In this document: positions 35,299 to 42,868 of the stretch, one piece after another
Layout: each line of letters opens with the position of its first letter
Numbering within the stretch: position 1 is the first letter of the stretch
DNA from: Granulicella sp.
GTDB taxonomy: Bacteria > Acidobacteriota > Terriglobia > Terriglobales > Acidobacteriaceae
NCBI GenBank assembly: GCA_025357875.1
Contig: JANYLK010000033.1
Span: 1-59,840, forward strand
Direction of reading: 5' to 3'
DNA: 59,840 nt
Notes under the pieces: model-generated
What the model saw: only the letters and a program-made list of their open reading frames with translations
The model's database searches: none
What the model was told of the DNA's origin: nothing
Translations under genes and position numbers: made by a program

Positions 35299-35315
35299 TG
35301 CATGTTTAATGCCAA
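35299..35315 (-). promoter_or_regulatory. Sigma-54 (-24/-12) promoter candidate for the PEP-CTERM gene
   Basis: The minus strand reads TTGGCATTAAACATGCA: the GG and GC dinucleotides are ten bases apart as required, and TTGGCA and TGCA match consensus. Predicted start about 12 bases downstream. Sigma-54 control by PrsK/PrsR systems is known for PEP-CTERM genes in other phyla. Match judged by eye. Confidence 0.5.
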
Positions 35316-35398
35316 ATTCGCCAAACTTAAAAAATTCTTCAAACCTGAAGAATAGAGGTGTTAGCGCTTCCGGTGGATATTTCATCTGACTTTGCGCG

Positions 35399-35422
35399 GT
35401 GCAAATATGCATTGATTTGCAC
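35399..35422. promoter_or_regulatory. Inverted repeat, candidate enhancer-binding-protein site
   Basis: GTGCAAAT-N8-ATTTGCAC, centred about 95-100 bases upstream of the -24/-12 element. This is the usual place for an upstream activator site of sigma-54 promoters. A second half-site pair TTTGC/GCAAA overlaps it. Confidence 0.5.
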
Positions 35423-35487
35423 ATAAAGTGGTAAGTGCTTTCGCGAGTCTAGATAGCATCTTGCTCCGCACCGGGGCTGCGTGGCCG

Positions 35488-35531
35488 AAAAACAAAAGAG
35501 CGCATGTCAGGAAAGCTTCCCGGACATGCGC
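35488..35531 (-). terminator. Intrinsic terminator of the rpsF-rpsR-rplI operon
   Basis: Arms GCGCATGTC (35500-35508) and GACATGCGC (35523-35531) with a partly paired loop. On the minus strand the stem is followed by TCTTTTGTTTTT. It lies 25 bases past the rplI stop. Confidence 0.9.
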
Positions 35532-35556
35532 CCCTTTAGATTTACCCAACACTTCC

Positions 35557-36042
35557 CTAAGCGGCAGGAACGACGCTCGTTATGACTGCGTCTTCAGGCT
35601 GATCGCCTTTGATTGTCACCTTTAGGTGGGTAGTGACTTCGCGGTGCAGCTTGATCGGCACATGGAACTCGCCCAGAGTCTTCAGCGGCTCTTCCAGCGA
35701 AATCTTGCGGCGATCGACGGTATAGCCCTTCTCTTCAAGCTGATGCGCGATGTCGCCCGAGGTGACAGAGCCGAACAAGTGGTCGTTTTCGCCCACCTTG
35801 CGCTCGAAAAGCAGTTCGACAGCTTCCAGCTTCTTCGAAAGCTCTTCAGACTCGATCTTCTCCTTGGCCAGCTTGCGGATGGAGGAGCCCTTCATCTGCT
35901 CGATGACAGCCTTGTTGTTAGCATTCGCCTCGATGGCAAGTTTGCCAGGAAGCAGGTAATTGCGGCCGTATCCGTCGGCCACTTTCACCACATCGCCGCG
36001 GTTGCCCAGTTTGTTGATGTCTTCTTTCAGTATCACTTCCAT
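35557..36042 (-). CDS. rplI: 50S ribosomal protein L9
   Basis: 161 residues. MEVILKEDINKLGNRGDVVKVADGYGRNYLLPGKLA is the conserved L9 N-terminal domain; a long connecting helix and a C-terminal domain ending LKVTIKGDQPEDAVITSVV follow. It sits last in the S6-S18-L9 operon and is followed by a terminator. Confidence 0.97.
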   Translation of the reverse strand: MEVILKEDINKLGNRGDVVKVADGYGRNYLLPGKLAIEANANNKAVIEQMKGSSIRKLAKEKIESEELSKKLEAVELLFERKVGENDHLFGSVTSGDIAHQLEEKGYTVDRRKISLEEPLKTLGEFHVPIKLHREVTTHLKVTIKGDQPEDAVITSVVPAA

Positions 36043-36096
36043 TGCTATTCTCCAAGATTACTGTCGCCGTCCGGTATGCGCCGTCGGCCGAGTGAG

Positions 36097-36510
36097 TTAG
36101 AAGCGCGCGGCGAAGGCGAGCAGAGCGATGTTGCGCGACTGCTTGATTGCGAGCGAGACCTTGCGCTGGTGGCGCGTGCAGACGCCCGTCAAACGGCGCG
36201 GAACGATCTTGCCGCGCTCGGCGACGAAGCCTTGCAACAGGCGTACATCGCGGTAGCTGATGGCGTCGATCTTCTCTGTGCAGAACTTGCAGACCTTCTT
36301 GCGGCGGAAGAACTTCCGTCCGCCAGGGCCGCCGCCACCGGGACCGCCAGGGCCACCAGGACCGCCTGCGGGACGAGGTGGGCGTGCGCCGCCTCCACCG
36401 CCACCCGGGCCTGCGTACGCAGGACGAGGTGTGTACGGGCGCGATGCTGGTGCAGATGTCGGTGCTGATGCTGATGGTTCGGATTGCGGAGTGCTTGTTT
36501 CGTCAGCCAT
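36097..36510 (-). CDS. rpsR: 30S ribosomal protein S18 with Gly/Pro-rich N-terminal extension
   Basis: 137 residues from ATG 36510 (MADETSTPQS); an ATG five codons earlier is possible. The C-terminal 75 residues are the S18 core: FFRRKKVCKFCTEKIDAISYRD, IVPRRLTGVCTRHQRKVSLAIKQSR, NIALLAF. The two Cys of CKFC make this the zinc-ribbon-like C+ form. Residues 1-65 are Ser/Ala/Pro then Gly/Pro-rich (GGPGGPGGPGGGGPGG) and have no counterpart in typical 75-residue S18. It binds next to S6 on the 30S platform. Confidence 0.96.
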   Translation of the reverse strand: MADETSTPQSEPSASAPTSAPASRPYTPRPAYAGPGGGGGGARPPRPAGGPGGPGGPGGGGPGGRKFFRRKKVCKFCTEKIDAISYRDVRLLQGFVAERGKIVPRRLTGVCTRHQRKVSLAIKQSRNIALLAFAARF

Positions 36511-36669
36511 GGTGATCCCTCTCATCTCTTCGTTGTGCCGAACCCGCTCCAGGCTCGCACTGGAGTCCTTGAAATTCCGACCTTCAGGCCGGGGGTCGAA
36601 GCGGGTGCGGAGGTTGATTCGTTTCCGCGGGGCAGCAGAGCAGCCTCGCAAATTCTATTGCAGCGTGGC

Positions 36670-37167
36670 CTAGACTGCTGCTGGAACCGGCTCTACTACG
36701 GCTTCGGGCTCAGCGGCAGCGGGCGCTTCTGTAGTAGCAGGCGCTTCAGTCTCAACAGCAGCGGATGAGGCAACCGGGGCTGACTGCGGAGCCTGCGGCG
36801 GAGGCGCAATCGGCTGGGCGCTGCGCTTCACCTTCGAGTCACGCAAGGCCTTCACCTTCGCCAGGCGTTTCTCCTCCTCGTCCATGCGCACGGTAATGAA
36901 CTTGATGACCGGCTCGGAGACGCGCAGACGGCGCTCGATCTCGGCAATCAGGCTGCCCGGAGCGGCGACGTTGAGCAATACGTAGAAGCCATCGTTAAAC
37001 TTGCGGACCGTGTAAGCGAGACGGCGCCGGCCCATCTTTTCGACGCTCTTGATCTCGCCGCCGCCTGATGTGATGTTGGCGGAAAAACCTTCGACCAGCT
37101 TGTCAAGATCGGCTTCCTCGACGTCGGGGCGAACGATAAACATGATTTCGTAAGTGCGATTATCCAT
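36670..37167 (-). CDS. rpsF: 30S ribosomal protein S6 with Ala/Pro-rich C-terminal extension
   Basis: 165 residues from ATG 37167 (MDNRTYEIMFIVRPDVEEAD). The S6 fold (residues 1-100) has KSVEKMGRRRLAYTVRKFNDGFYVLL and VSEPVIKFITVRMDEEEKR. The C-terminal 60 residues are low complexity, Ala/Pro/Glu-rich (SAPVASSAAVETEAPATTEA). First gene of the S6-S18-L9 operon; the S6/S18 pair forms a heterodimer. The start further upstream lies in a region without coding character. Confidence 0.96.
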   Translation of the reverse strand: MDNRTYEIMFIVRPDVEEADLDKLVEGFSANITSGGGEIKSVEKMGRRRLAYTVRKFNDGFYVLLNVAAPGSLIAEIERRLRVSEPVIKFITVRMDEEEKRLAKVKALRDSKVKRSAQPIAPPPQAPQSAPVASSAAVETEAPATTEAPAAAEPEAVVEPVPAAV

Positions 37168-37272
37168 CTTGGCTACTTCTTTCTGCGAAGTTCTGCTTCG
37201 CACCGCGCCAGCGTCTGCTCTGCCAACCCGGTCTGGAAATTCATTCGTTCCGTTCTCTATCAACCAGCAACA

Positions 37273-37869
37273 TCAACCTTCAACTGTTCTATTGAACTCA
37301 TTCATTGCGGCGCTCACCCCTCGGGTGAAAATCGCGTTAACCGCGCCTCGGACGCGATCAAGCACTTCATCCAGTACCGCAAGCTCCTGCTTGCGCATGG
37401 GTGAGAGCAGGTAATCCTTGCCACCCGCTTTCACCTCTCTTCCATCCGCCAGAGCAGGTTTCCCAACCCCAACGCGAATGCGTAACCACTCCTCTGTGCC
37501 AAGCGCGCCGGAGATCGACTTCACTCCGTTGTGCCCGTTCGCCGAACCACGCTCGCGAATGCGAATCGTGCCCAGCGGTAAATCCAGCTCGTCGTAAATC
37601 ACAATCACGTCCTGCGACGGAATCGGAATCTCCAACTCACGAACCAGCGCGGCTGCCGATAGCCCGCTCAGATTCATGAACGTCTCCGGCTTGGCGAGCA
37701 GAACCTCGTGTCCTGCCAGCGTGACCTTCGAAGTAAGCGCCCTGCCCCTGCGATTCGCGATGGTCACATTGCAGTACTCAGCAATGCGATCCACCGCGAG
37801 AAAGCCGGCGTTGTGCGGTGTGAACTGATACTCGATGCCGGGGTTGCCGAGACCGATGATCAATTTCAC
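37273..37869 (-). CDS. pth: Peptidyl-tRNA hydrolase
   Basis: 198 residues from GTG 37869, giving VKLIIGLGNPGIEYQFTPHNAGF with the catalytic His. Further motifs: LLAKPETFMNLSGLSAAAL, VIYDELDLPLGTIRIRERGSANGHNGVKSI and RIRVGVGKP. The enzyme releases peptides from prematurely dropped peptidyl-tRNA. It lies 45 bases downstream of rplY in the same transcript. Confidence 0.96.
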   Translation of the reverse strand: MKLIIGLGNPGIEYQFTPHNAGFLAVDRIAEYCNVTIANRRGRALTSKVTLAGHEVLLAKPETFMNLSGLSAAALVRELEIPIPSQDVIVIYDELDLPLGTIRIRERGSANGHNGVKSISGALGTEEWLRIRVGVGKPALADGREVKAGGKDYLLSPMRKQELAVLDEVLDRVRGAVNAIFTRGVSAAMNEFNRTVEG

Positions 37870-37914
37870 GCCGCGATTTCCTCTGTCGTACAAATAACAA
37901 GCAACAACAAGTGA

Positions 37915-38613
37915 CTATTTCTTCTTCGTATCAGCCTTGGCATCGGGTGCAGCTTCCGCATCGCCCTTGCCCTTCTTGGCAACTTCAGGCTCTGCCGCGG
38001 CAACTGCTGCATCTGCGGTCTCAGCTTCAACAACTTCTTCGCGGATCGTCGAGACATGCGCAACGGTCATGTCCTCGTCAGCCAGGAATTTAATCGAACC
38101 TGAGTGTGGAAGGTCGGAGACGTGGATCGAGCCATTGATCTCAAGCGCAGAGACATCGACATCGAGGTGGCCCGGAATATCGCTGGGCAGGCACTCAATT
38201 TCGACCTCGCGCAAAACATGCTCCAGGATGCCGCCCTGGGCCTTGACGCCAAGTGGCACACCGACTAACTGGATCGGCACCGAGACGCGCATCATCTTGT
38301 CCATTGCAATACGCTTCAGATCGATGTGCAGCAAAGCGCCCTTGATCGGCTCGTGTTGCCAGTCGACGATCATCGCCTTCACCACCGAGGTGCCGGTGAC
38401 GTCGAGATCGAAGATGGTGTTATGGCCGGAGTCGGAGTGAAGAATTTTGGTGATGACGCGCGGGTCTACAGTCACAGCGACAGAATCCTGCCCGGCGCCA
38501 TAGACGACCGCGGGAATCTTGCCGGAGACACGAACGCGACGCGCTGCGTTCTTGTTGAACCTGCCCTCACGGGGCGTTGCGACGACGGCGGGAATGCTGG
38601 AGGTTGCTGCCAT
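37915..38613 (-). CDS. rplY: 50S ribosomal protein L25/Ctc (general stress form)
   Basis: 232 residues, the long CTC form. The L25 domain (1-95) has GRFNKNAARRVRVSGKIPAVVYG and HNTIFDLDV; the TL5-like C-terminal domain contains LVGVPLGVKAQGGILEHVLREVEIECLPSDIP and IREEVVEAETADA, then a Lys/Ala/Asp-rich tail. It binds 5S rRNA. AAAGGA precedes the ATG. It forms a typical pair with pth. Confidence 0.95.
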   Translation of the reverse strand: MAATSSIPAVVATPREGRFNKNAARRVRVSGKIPAVVYGAGQDSVAVTVDPRVITKILHSDSGHNTIFDLDVTGTSVVKAMIVDWQHEPIKGALLHIDLKRIAMDKMMRVSVPIQLVGVPLGVKAQGGILEHVLREVEIECLPSDIPGHLDVDVSALEINGSIHVSDLPHSGSIKFLADEDMTVAHVSTIREEVVEAETADAAVAAAEPEVAKKGKGDAEAAPDAKADTKKK

Positions 38614-38646
38614 AATGAATCATCCTTTCGGGCACGAAGTGCAGCC

Positions 38647-38778
38647 GTTAGCTATTAGCCGCTAGCTGAAGACCGCTCCACTCCCTTTGCGGCTTTGCCG
38701 CTGAATCTGGTTACTTCTTACAGCCACTCTCCCCGCTGCACAGGAAAGAGCTAAAAGCTAATAGCTAGCGGCTAGCTT
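38647..38778. repeat. Inverted, internally palindromic repeat pair between rplY and prs
   Basis: The tracts around 38647-38667 (TTAGCTATTAGCCGCTAGCT) and 38757-38778 share the 12-mer AGCTAGCGGCTA in inverted orientation. The second contains the perfect 15-bp palindrome AGCTAGCGGCTAGCT (38763-38777), which abuts the prs stop. The two could fold into a large hairpin in the rplY-prs mRNA. Confidence 0.55.
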
Positions 38779-39869
38779 CAATTGAACAGCGTACTAACGC
38801 TGGTCTCCATATGGATGCTTTCAATCGCGCGGCCCAACAGTCCGGCGATAGAAAGCACCTTGATCTTCGGCACCCGCAACGCATCTTCGCGCAGCGGAAT
38901 AGTGTTCGTCACGATCAACTGCTCCAACCGTGAATTTGCAATGCGTTCCACCGCCGGGCCCGAGAGCACCGGATGCGTAGCGCACGCATAAACTTTCTTC
39001 GCGCCTTGAGCGATCAGCGCTTCCACCGTACCCACCAGCGTTCCGGCGGTATCGATGATGTCATCGAGGATGAGGCACGTTCGGCCCTGCACATCGCCGA
39101 TCACGTTCATCACCTCAGTTACGTTCATGTCGGTCCGCCGCTTATCGACGATGGCCAACGGCACTTCCAACTTTTTGGCGAAAAAGCGCGCGCGCTCCAC
39201 GCCTCCCGCATCCGGCGAAACAACCGTCAGATCAGGTAATCCAAGTTCTCGGAAGTAACCCACCAGCACTGGGCTGGCAAACAGATGGTCGACCGGAATA
39301 TTGAAAAACCCTTGAATCTGCGCTGCGTGCAGATCGACCAGCAGGGCCCGATTTGCACCGGCCGTACTCAGCAGATCCGCCACCAGCTTTGCCGTAATCG
39401 CTACACGCGGGCGGTCCTTGCGGTCCTGCCTTGCGTAGCCGTAATACGGCATTACAACTGTTATTCTGCCAGCAGATGCGCGCTTCAGCGCGTCGATCAT
39501 GATCAGCAGTTCTACTAGGTGCTCGTCTACGGGGCGGCATGTGGGTTGAACCAGAAATACGTCCACGCCGCGTACGTTTTCAAGCAGTTGAAAGTAAACT
39601 TCGCCATCGGCAAACCGCTGGAGTTTCGACTCGCCCAGCGGCACCCCGACAAACTTGCAGATCTCCTCGCTGAGTGCGCGATTCGCCGATCCGCAGAAAA
39701 TCTTGAAGCGCTTGTCTTCGCTCAGCTTGGGAGAGCGCTTCCGCTCCGTCGCCGCCTTCGCCGTGCCGCCTTCTATGGAAGGCTTTGGTGCAGGCTGGGA
39801 GGTCGTTATCTTCTCCTCAGCCTGCTCCGAAATAGGGGAAAGAACCGCAGTCGTGTCTTGGTTGTTCAC
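38778..39869 (-). CDS. prs: Ribose-phosphate pyrophosphokinase
   Basis: 363 residues from GTG 39869, supported by GGAGG eight bases upstream. About 50 N-terminal residues form a Ser/Ala/Lys-rich extension absent from most homologues. The core opens KIFCGSANRALSEEI with RFADGEVYFQLLENVRG, MPYYGYARQDRKDRPRVAITAKLVADL, LVDLHAAQIQGFF, VSPDAGGVERARFFAKKL and the PRPP-binding loop LILDDIIDTAGTLVG. It makes PRPP from ribose 5-phosphate and ATP for nucleotide, His and Trp synthesis. Confidence 0.96.
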   Translation of the reverse strand: MNNQDTTAVLSPISEQAEEKITTSQPAPKPSIEGGTAKAATERKRSPKLSEDKRFKIFCGSANRALSEEICKFVGVPLGESKLQRFADGEVYFQLLENVRGVDVFLVQPTCRPVDEHLVELLIMIDALKRASAGRITVVMPYYGYARQDRKDRPRVAITAKLVADLLSTAGANRALLVDLHAAQIQGFFNIPVDHLFASPVLVGYFRELGLPDLTVVSPDAGGVERARFFAKKLEVPLAIVDKRRTDMNVTEVMNVIGDVQGRTCLILDDIIDTAGTLVGTVEALIAQGAKKVYACATHPVLSGPAVERIANSRLEQLIVTNTIPLREDALRVPKIKVLSIAGLLGRAIESIHMETSVSTLFN

Positions 39870-40208
39870 GTCGAAACCCTCCAGGCTGGTTGACCTTGGT
39901 AGCTCCTGCTGCTTTACGTCTTACAACGCCTCGTTGCGGCGCTGCTACTTCGCCCTGCGAAATAAAAAGAAATCGAGAAAATCGAGTTTCTAAGACCTGT
40001 AGTTCCTTCAAACTCCTTGCTTCTGAACCTCTACATACCCCGCCAGTTGCGGCGGTCTCTGCAAAATCCAAAATCGTCCAACTTCCGCGGCATGTTGCTG
40101 CCAGCGGAAGAACCCTAAGTTGCCGGCTTTCGCCGGCCGTGCGCCTGCATAGCCAATGGCTTGCGCAGACCGTTCATTCGCTCTCATCGTAGATGTGCGT
40201 CGACTTGT
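39870..40208 (-). other. Long 5' leader / spacer between tRNA-Gln and prs
   Basis: About 340 bases without a gene. On the minus strand it contains the hairpin GCCGGC-GAAA-GCCGGC (near 40124-40139), two copies of CTCGATTT near 39970-39990, and the prs ribosome-binding site. The hairpin may stabilise or separate the tRNA from the prs mRNA. No riboswitch family was recognised. Confidence 0.45.
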
Positions 40209-40282
40209 TGGCTGGGCGACTAGGATTCGAACCTAGACAAACTGCGTCAAAGGCAGTTGACCTACCATTAGTCGATCGCCCA
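40209..40282 (-). tRNA. tRNA-Gln (anticodon UUG)
   Basis: Cloverleaf on the minus strand. The acceptor TGGGCGA (complement of 40276-40282) pairs with TCGCCCA, then discriminator G and genomically encoded CCA (complement of 40209-40211). The anticodon arm ACTGC-CTTTGAC-GCAGT gives UUG. The T-arm is CTAGG-TTCGAAT-CCTAG. The weak U1-A72 pair is typical of glutamine tRNA. It lies 33 bases downstream of ispE and upstream of prs, a gene order seen in other bacteria. Confidence 0.95.
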
Positions 40283-40314
40283 GTACGGTCACCGGTGTTC
40301 CCTGCCGGTAAGCA

Positions 40315-41460
40315 TCACTCTGCGAACATTGTGCGCCAGTACTCTTGCCGGGGCAAGGTCTCCGTGAGGATTGCCTTGCAGCCGGAAGCCTGAACGCGTT
40401 GCTGAGCCTCTCTTGCGTCTGTCTCGGACCGGTAAAGTCCGAACAGTGCAGAGCCTGACCCCGAGAGCGCCGCGTAAACCGCGTTGCCGCTCGAATCAGC
40501 CGGATGGGCGTCGAAAAACCCATCAGCCGAGGTACCCATCAATAAACGCTTGATTTCACGCAGGAGGGGATACTGAGGAAAGACGACCGTTTCAAAGTCG
40601 TTTTCGATCCCGGTGCGGACAAGCGCGAGAAGAGTATTCCCCGCCAGACCGTTCAGTGTGCTGCCCTGTTCAGAGGATTTACCCTCCGAACCATCCTGTT
40701 TACTCTCAGGACCTAGGCCACGAACGATACCGGATGTGCCAGACGCTTGCTTTGCCCTGGGGCGAACCCCGAATACAGACGCATAAGCGTGACTCAACTG
40801 CTTTAGATTATCGGGTTCGCCCGGGGAAGTCAACCCACTATCCCCTCGAATCTCAGCCCTCGAACCTGCGGCCCCCAGTTCATCCCAATCGCGGAATGCC
40901 CGCGGAGTCGAGACCCCCACGTCCGGCACCGCGACCACGCACCAGGTCGTCGGCAAGTCTGGCATGGGCGACACGATCTCCCCGCGCCCGACGCCCAGCA
41001 CAGATCCCCCAATCAAAAACAGCGGCACATCCGACCCAACCTGCGCCGCCAGTTCGAGTCGATCCGGAACCTCAAGTCCCAACTCCCGCTCCAGCCCTAT
41101 CAGCGCCGCCGCCGCATTCGCCGACCCCGCCCCCATGCCACCTTGCACAGGCAATTCTTTCTCGATATGAATCGCTACCTGGGCGGCGATACCCATCCGG
41201 ACCAACGCCAACTCCACCATCTTCCACGCCGTATTCCGCGCATCCACCGGAACCTGCGCATGATTCGTCGTCAACGTAATGGTGGTCGGCTGCGAAGGAG
41301 AAGCCGGACCCCAACCCACCCGCCGCGCCTCTACGGTCACCAGATCATGCAGCGCCAGCGTCTGATACAGCGTCACCAGACTATGAAATCCATCTGGCCG
41401 CACCGGCCCAATTGCAAGTCCCAGATTGATCTTCGAATACGACCGAACAAGAGTAGCCAT
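40315..41460 (-). CDS. ispE: 4-diphosphocytidyl-2-C-methyl-D-erythritol kinase
   Basis: 381 residues from ATG 41460 (MATLVRSYSKINLGLAIG). GHMP-kinase motifs: SKINLGLAI with PDGFHSLVTLYQTL, the ATP loop LPVQGGMGAGSANAAAAL, GSDVPLFLIGGSVLGVGRG, and the third motif ALSGSGSALFGLY. A Ser/Gly-rich insertion of roughly 50 residues (GVRPRAKQASGTSG... to ...GSTLNGLAGN) and a longer middle explain the length against a usual 280-310. The enzyme phosphorylates CDP-methylerythritol in the non-mevalonate isoprenoid pathway. Confidence 0.94.
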   Translation of the reverse strand: MATLVRSYSKINLGLAIGPVRPDGFHSLVTLYQTLALHDLVTVEARRVGWGPASPSQPTTITLTTNHAQVPVDARNTAWKMVELALVRMGIAAQVAIHIEKELPVQGGMGAGSANAAAALIGLERELGLEVPDRLELAAQVGSDVPLFLIGGSVLGVGRGEIVSPMPDLPTTWCVVAVPDVGVSTPRAFRDWDELGAAGSRAEIRGDSGLTSPGEPDNLKQLSHAYASVFGVRPRAKQASGTSGIVRGLGPESKQDGSEGKSSEQGSTLNGLAGNTLLALVRTGIENDFETVVFPQYPLLREIKRLLMGTSADGFFDAHPADSSGNAVYAALSGSGSALFGLYRSETDAREAQQRVQASGCKAILTETLPRQEYWRTMFAE

Positions 41461-41503
41461 CGGTTGCAATTCTAGCCGGGAAGTTCGGTATCATTCGAGG
41501 ACA

Positions 41504-41818
41504 ATGTTCATTGACTGGAGCCAAGCTCCCGTTTATGCAGTGATAGTTACGGCGCTATTTGGAAGCATCTGGCTTTTCCGAAAAGTGCGAAGCACAACGC
41601 CGCGTTTGCGCATCCCCATCAAAATCTGCTCAGCCCTCGTCGCCAGCATTAGTCTCTTGATCTTCCTATTGCTCCTCGGTGTCGAACTTATCTCAAAATC
41701 GACCAACTCAGAGCTGCTCAATCACCGGAGGGATAGACCCCCCTATAAGTGCGGTGGCACTTTCAGCGAAATCCAGGTTTTCTGTATACCCAATACGAAG
41801 AGCAGCGGTGGTCTCTAG
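41504..41818 (+). CDS. Small membrane protein, unknown function
   Basis: 104 residues from ATG 41504 with GAGG just upstream. Two transmembrane helices are predicted (AVIVTALFGSIWLF, residues 11-24, and ALVASISLLIFLLLLGVEL, residues 44-62). The rest is a short soluble tail with two Cys (KCGG, VFCIP). Divergent from ispE (43 bases between starts) and overlapping the convergent TonB stop by four bases. No family recognised; coding status rests on the start signal and helix pattern. Confidence 0.5.
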   Translation: MFIDWSQAPVYAVIVTALFGSIWLFRKVRSTTPRLRIPIKICSALVASISLLIFLLLLGVELISKSTNSELLNHRRDRPPYKCGGTFSEIQVFCIPNTKSSGGL

Positions 41819-42765
41819 AAGATCTGGAACGCCACCTCGACATTCAGATATACCGCGACCGGCTTGCCGCCTTCCATTGCTGGCTTGAACCGGTACTGCC
41901 TCACCGCCTCGACGGCCTTATCGTCCAGGCCCATTCCAACGCCCCGCGTCACATGCACATTCTCCGGCAGGCCCTTCGGATCGACTACCAAGCTCACAAT
42001 CACATTGCCCATGAACTTCGCCTTGCGCGCCTCTTCCGAGAACTCCGGCTCAACCTGATAGATCACCACCGGCGTCGAAACCCCGCCGCCAATCATCCTC
42101 ACCCTGCCGCCATAATTCCCGCCCGAACCCAGCCCCATGCCCGACCCGTGCCCGGATCCGATCCCCGTACCAGTCCCATTCCCCATCGAGTTCCCAATCA
42201 GCGGCGAGTTCGGCATCCCGATATTCGGCAGATTGTTATTCGCCATCTTCAAATCTCTCAGCATCTCGATGGTCGGATCAGGCATGCGAATCTTCGGTTG
42301 CTCCATCGGAGGCGCCTTCGGTGGCGTAATCTGTCGCTCGGCAAACTTCGGCAGTTGACCCTTGGTCACCGGAGTCGGCCCGCGCTGGCCTCCACCTCCG
42401 CCCATCGCGTTCTTTGCCGGTGCCATCGGAGGTGGAGTCCTAAGCAAATCCACCATCGCCATCTTCGGCTGACTCACAGGCGTCACATGCGTCTTGACGG
42501 CCCAGAACAGCAGCGCAATCGCCGCCACATGCAGCAGCACCGCCGCCCCTGTCGACCGCGCATCCCGCTTCGGCTGCATCTGCGCCAGAAACACTTCTGG
42601 TGCGAACACCACCGCGCTTGGCCGCTGCTTCTTCATCTCCCAAACCCAAACCCGCGTCCGCACATGGACCCGAACCCGCTCCGGCAGTTCCGGATTCGCC
42701 ACCGTCCGGAGCACATCGTTCAACAGCACATCGAACTCATCCAACCCTTGCATCTCCGTCGTCAT
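41815..42765 (-). CDS. TonB-family energy-transducer protein
   Basis: 316 residues. The cytoplasmic N-terminus (1-70, with EFDVLLNDVLRTVANPELPERV) resembles the small C-tail-like segments found in acidobacterial TonB proteins. One TM helix (GAAVLLHVAAIALLFWAVKT, about 72-91) is followed by a Pro/Gly/Asn-rich periplasmic stretch. The TonB C-terminal domain is VVIYQVEPEFSEEARKAKFM, NVIVSLVVDPKGLPENVHVTRGVG, KAVEAVRQYRFKPAMEGGKPV, VYLNVEVAFQIF. It would couple the proton motive force (via ExbBD) to an outer-membrane receptor. It follows an ECF sigma factor gene by about 100 bases. Confidence 0.9.
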   Translation of the reverse strand: MTTEMQGLDEFDVLLNDVLRTVANPELPERVRVHVRTRVWVWEMKKQRPSAVVFAPEVFLAQMQPKRDARSTGAAVLLHVAAIALLFWAVKTHVTPVSQPKMAMVDLLRTPPPMAPAKNAMGGGGGQRGPTPVTKGQLPKFAERQITPPKAPPMEQPKIRMPDPTIEMLRDLKMANNNLPNIGMPNSPLIGNSMGNGTGTGIGSGHGSGMGLGSGGNYGGRVRMIGGGVSTPVVIYQVEPEFSEEARKAKFMGNVIVSLVVDPKGLPENVHVTRGVGMGLDDKAVEAVRQYRFKPAMEGGKPVAVYLNVEVAFQIF

Positions 42766-42795
42766 CGCCGCTCCTCCATCCCGCCAAAATCGTCC

Positions 42796-42833
42796 GTCAT
42801 CCTGAGCGGAGCGTAGCGGAGTCGAAGGACCCC
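42796..42833. repeat. Dispersed intergenic repeat (GTCATCCTGAGCG type)
   Basis: A unit starting GTCATCCTGAGCGGAGCG and ending GGAGTCGAAGGACCCC lies between the sigma factor and TonB genes. Related units occur inside asnS near 49268-49325 (TCATTCTGAGCG...GTCGAAGAACCCC) and 49161-49190 (GTCATCCCGTAGCGAAGCGG). It is a short mobile-like or REP-like repeat; no encoded protein. Confidence 0.65.
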
Positions 42834-42868
42834 CGAAGCATCCGGCTCACCGCTGCTGCTCGAAGCTT

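Noticed and set aside
41749..42816. 355-codon plus-strand frame opposite the TonB gene
   Set aside because: Extremely His/Arg-rich translation, as expected from the antisense of Gly/Pro/Met-rich TonB codons.
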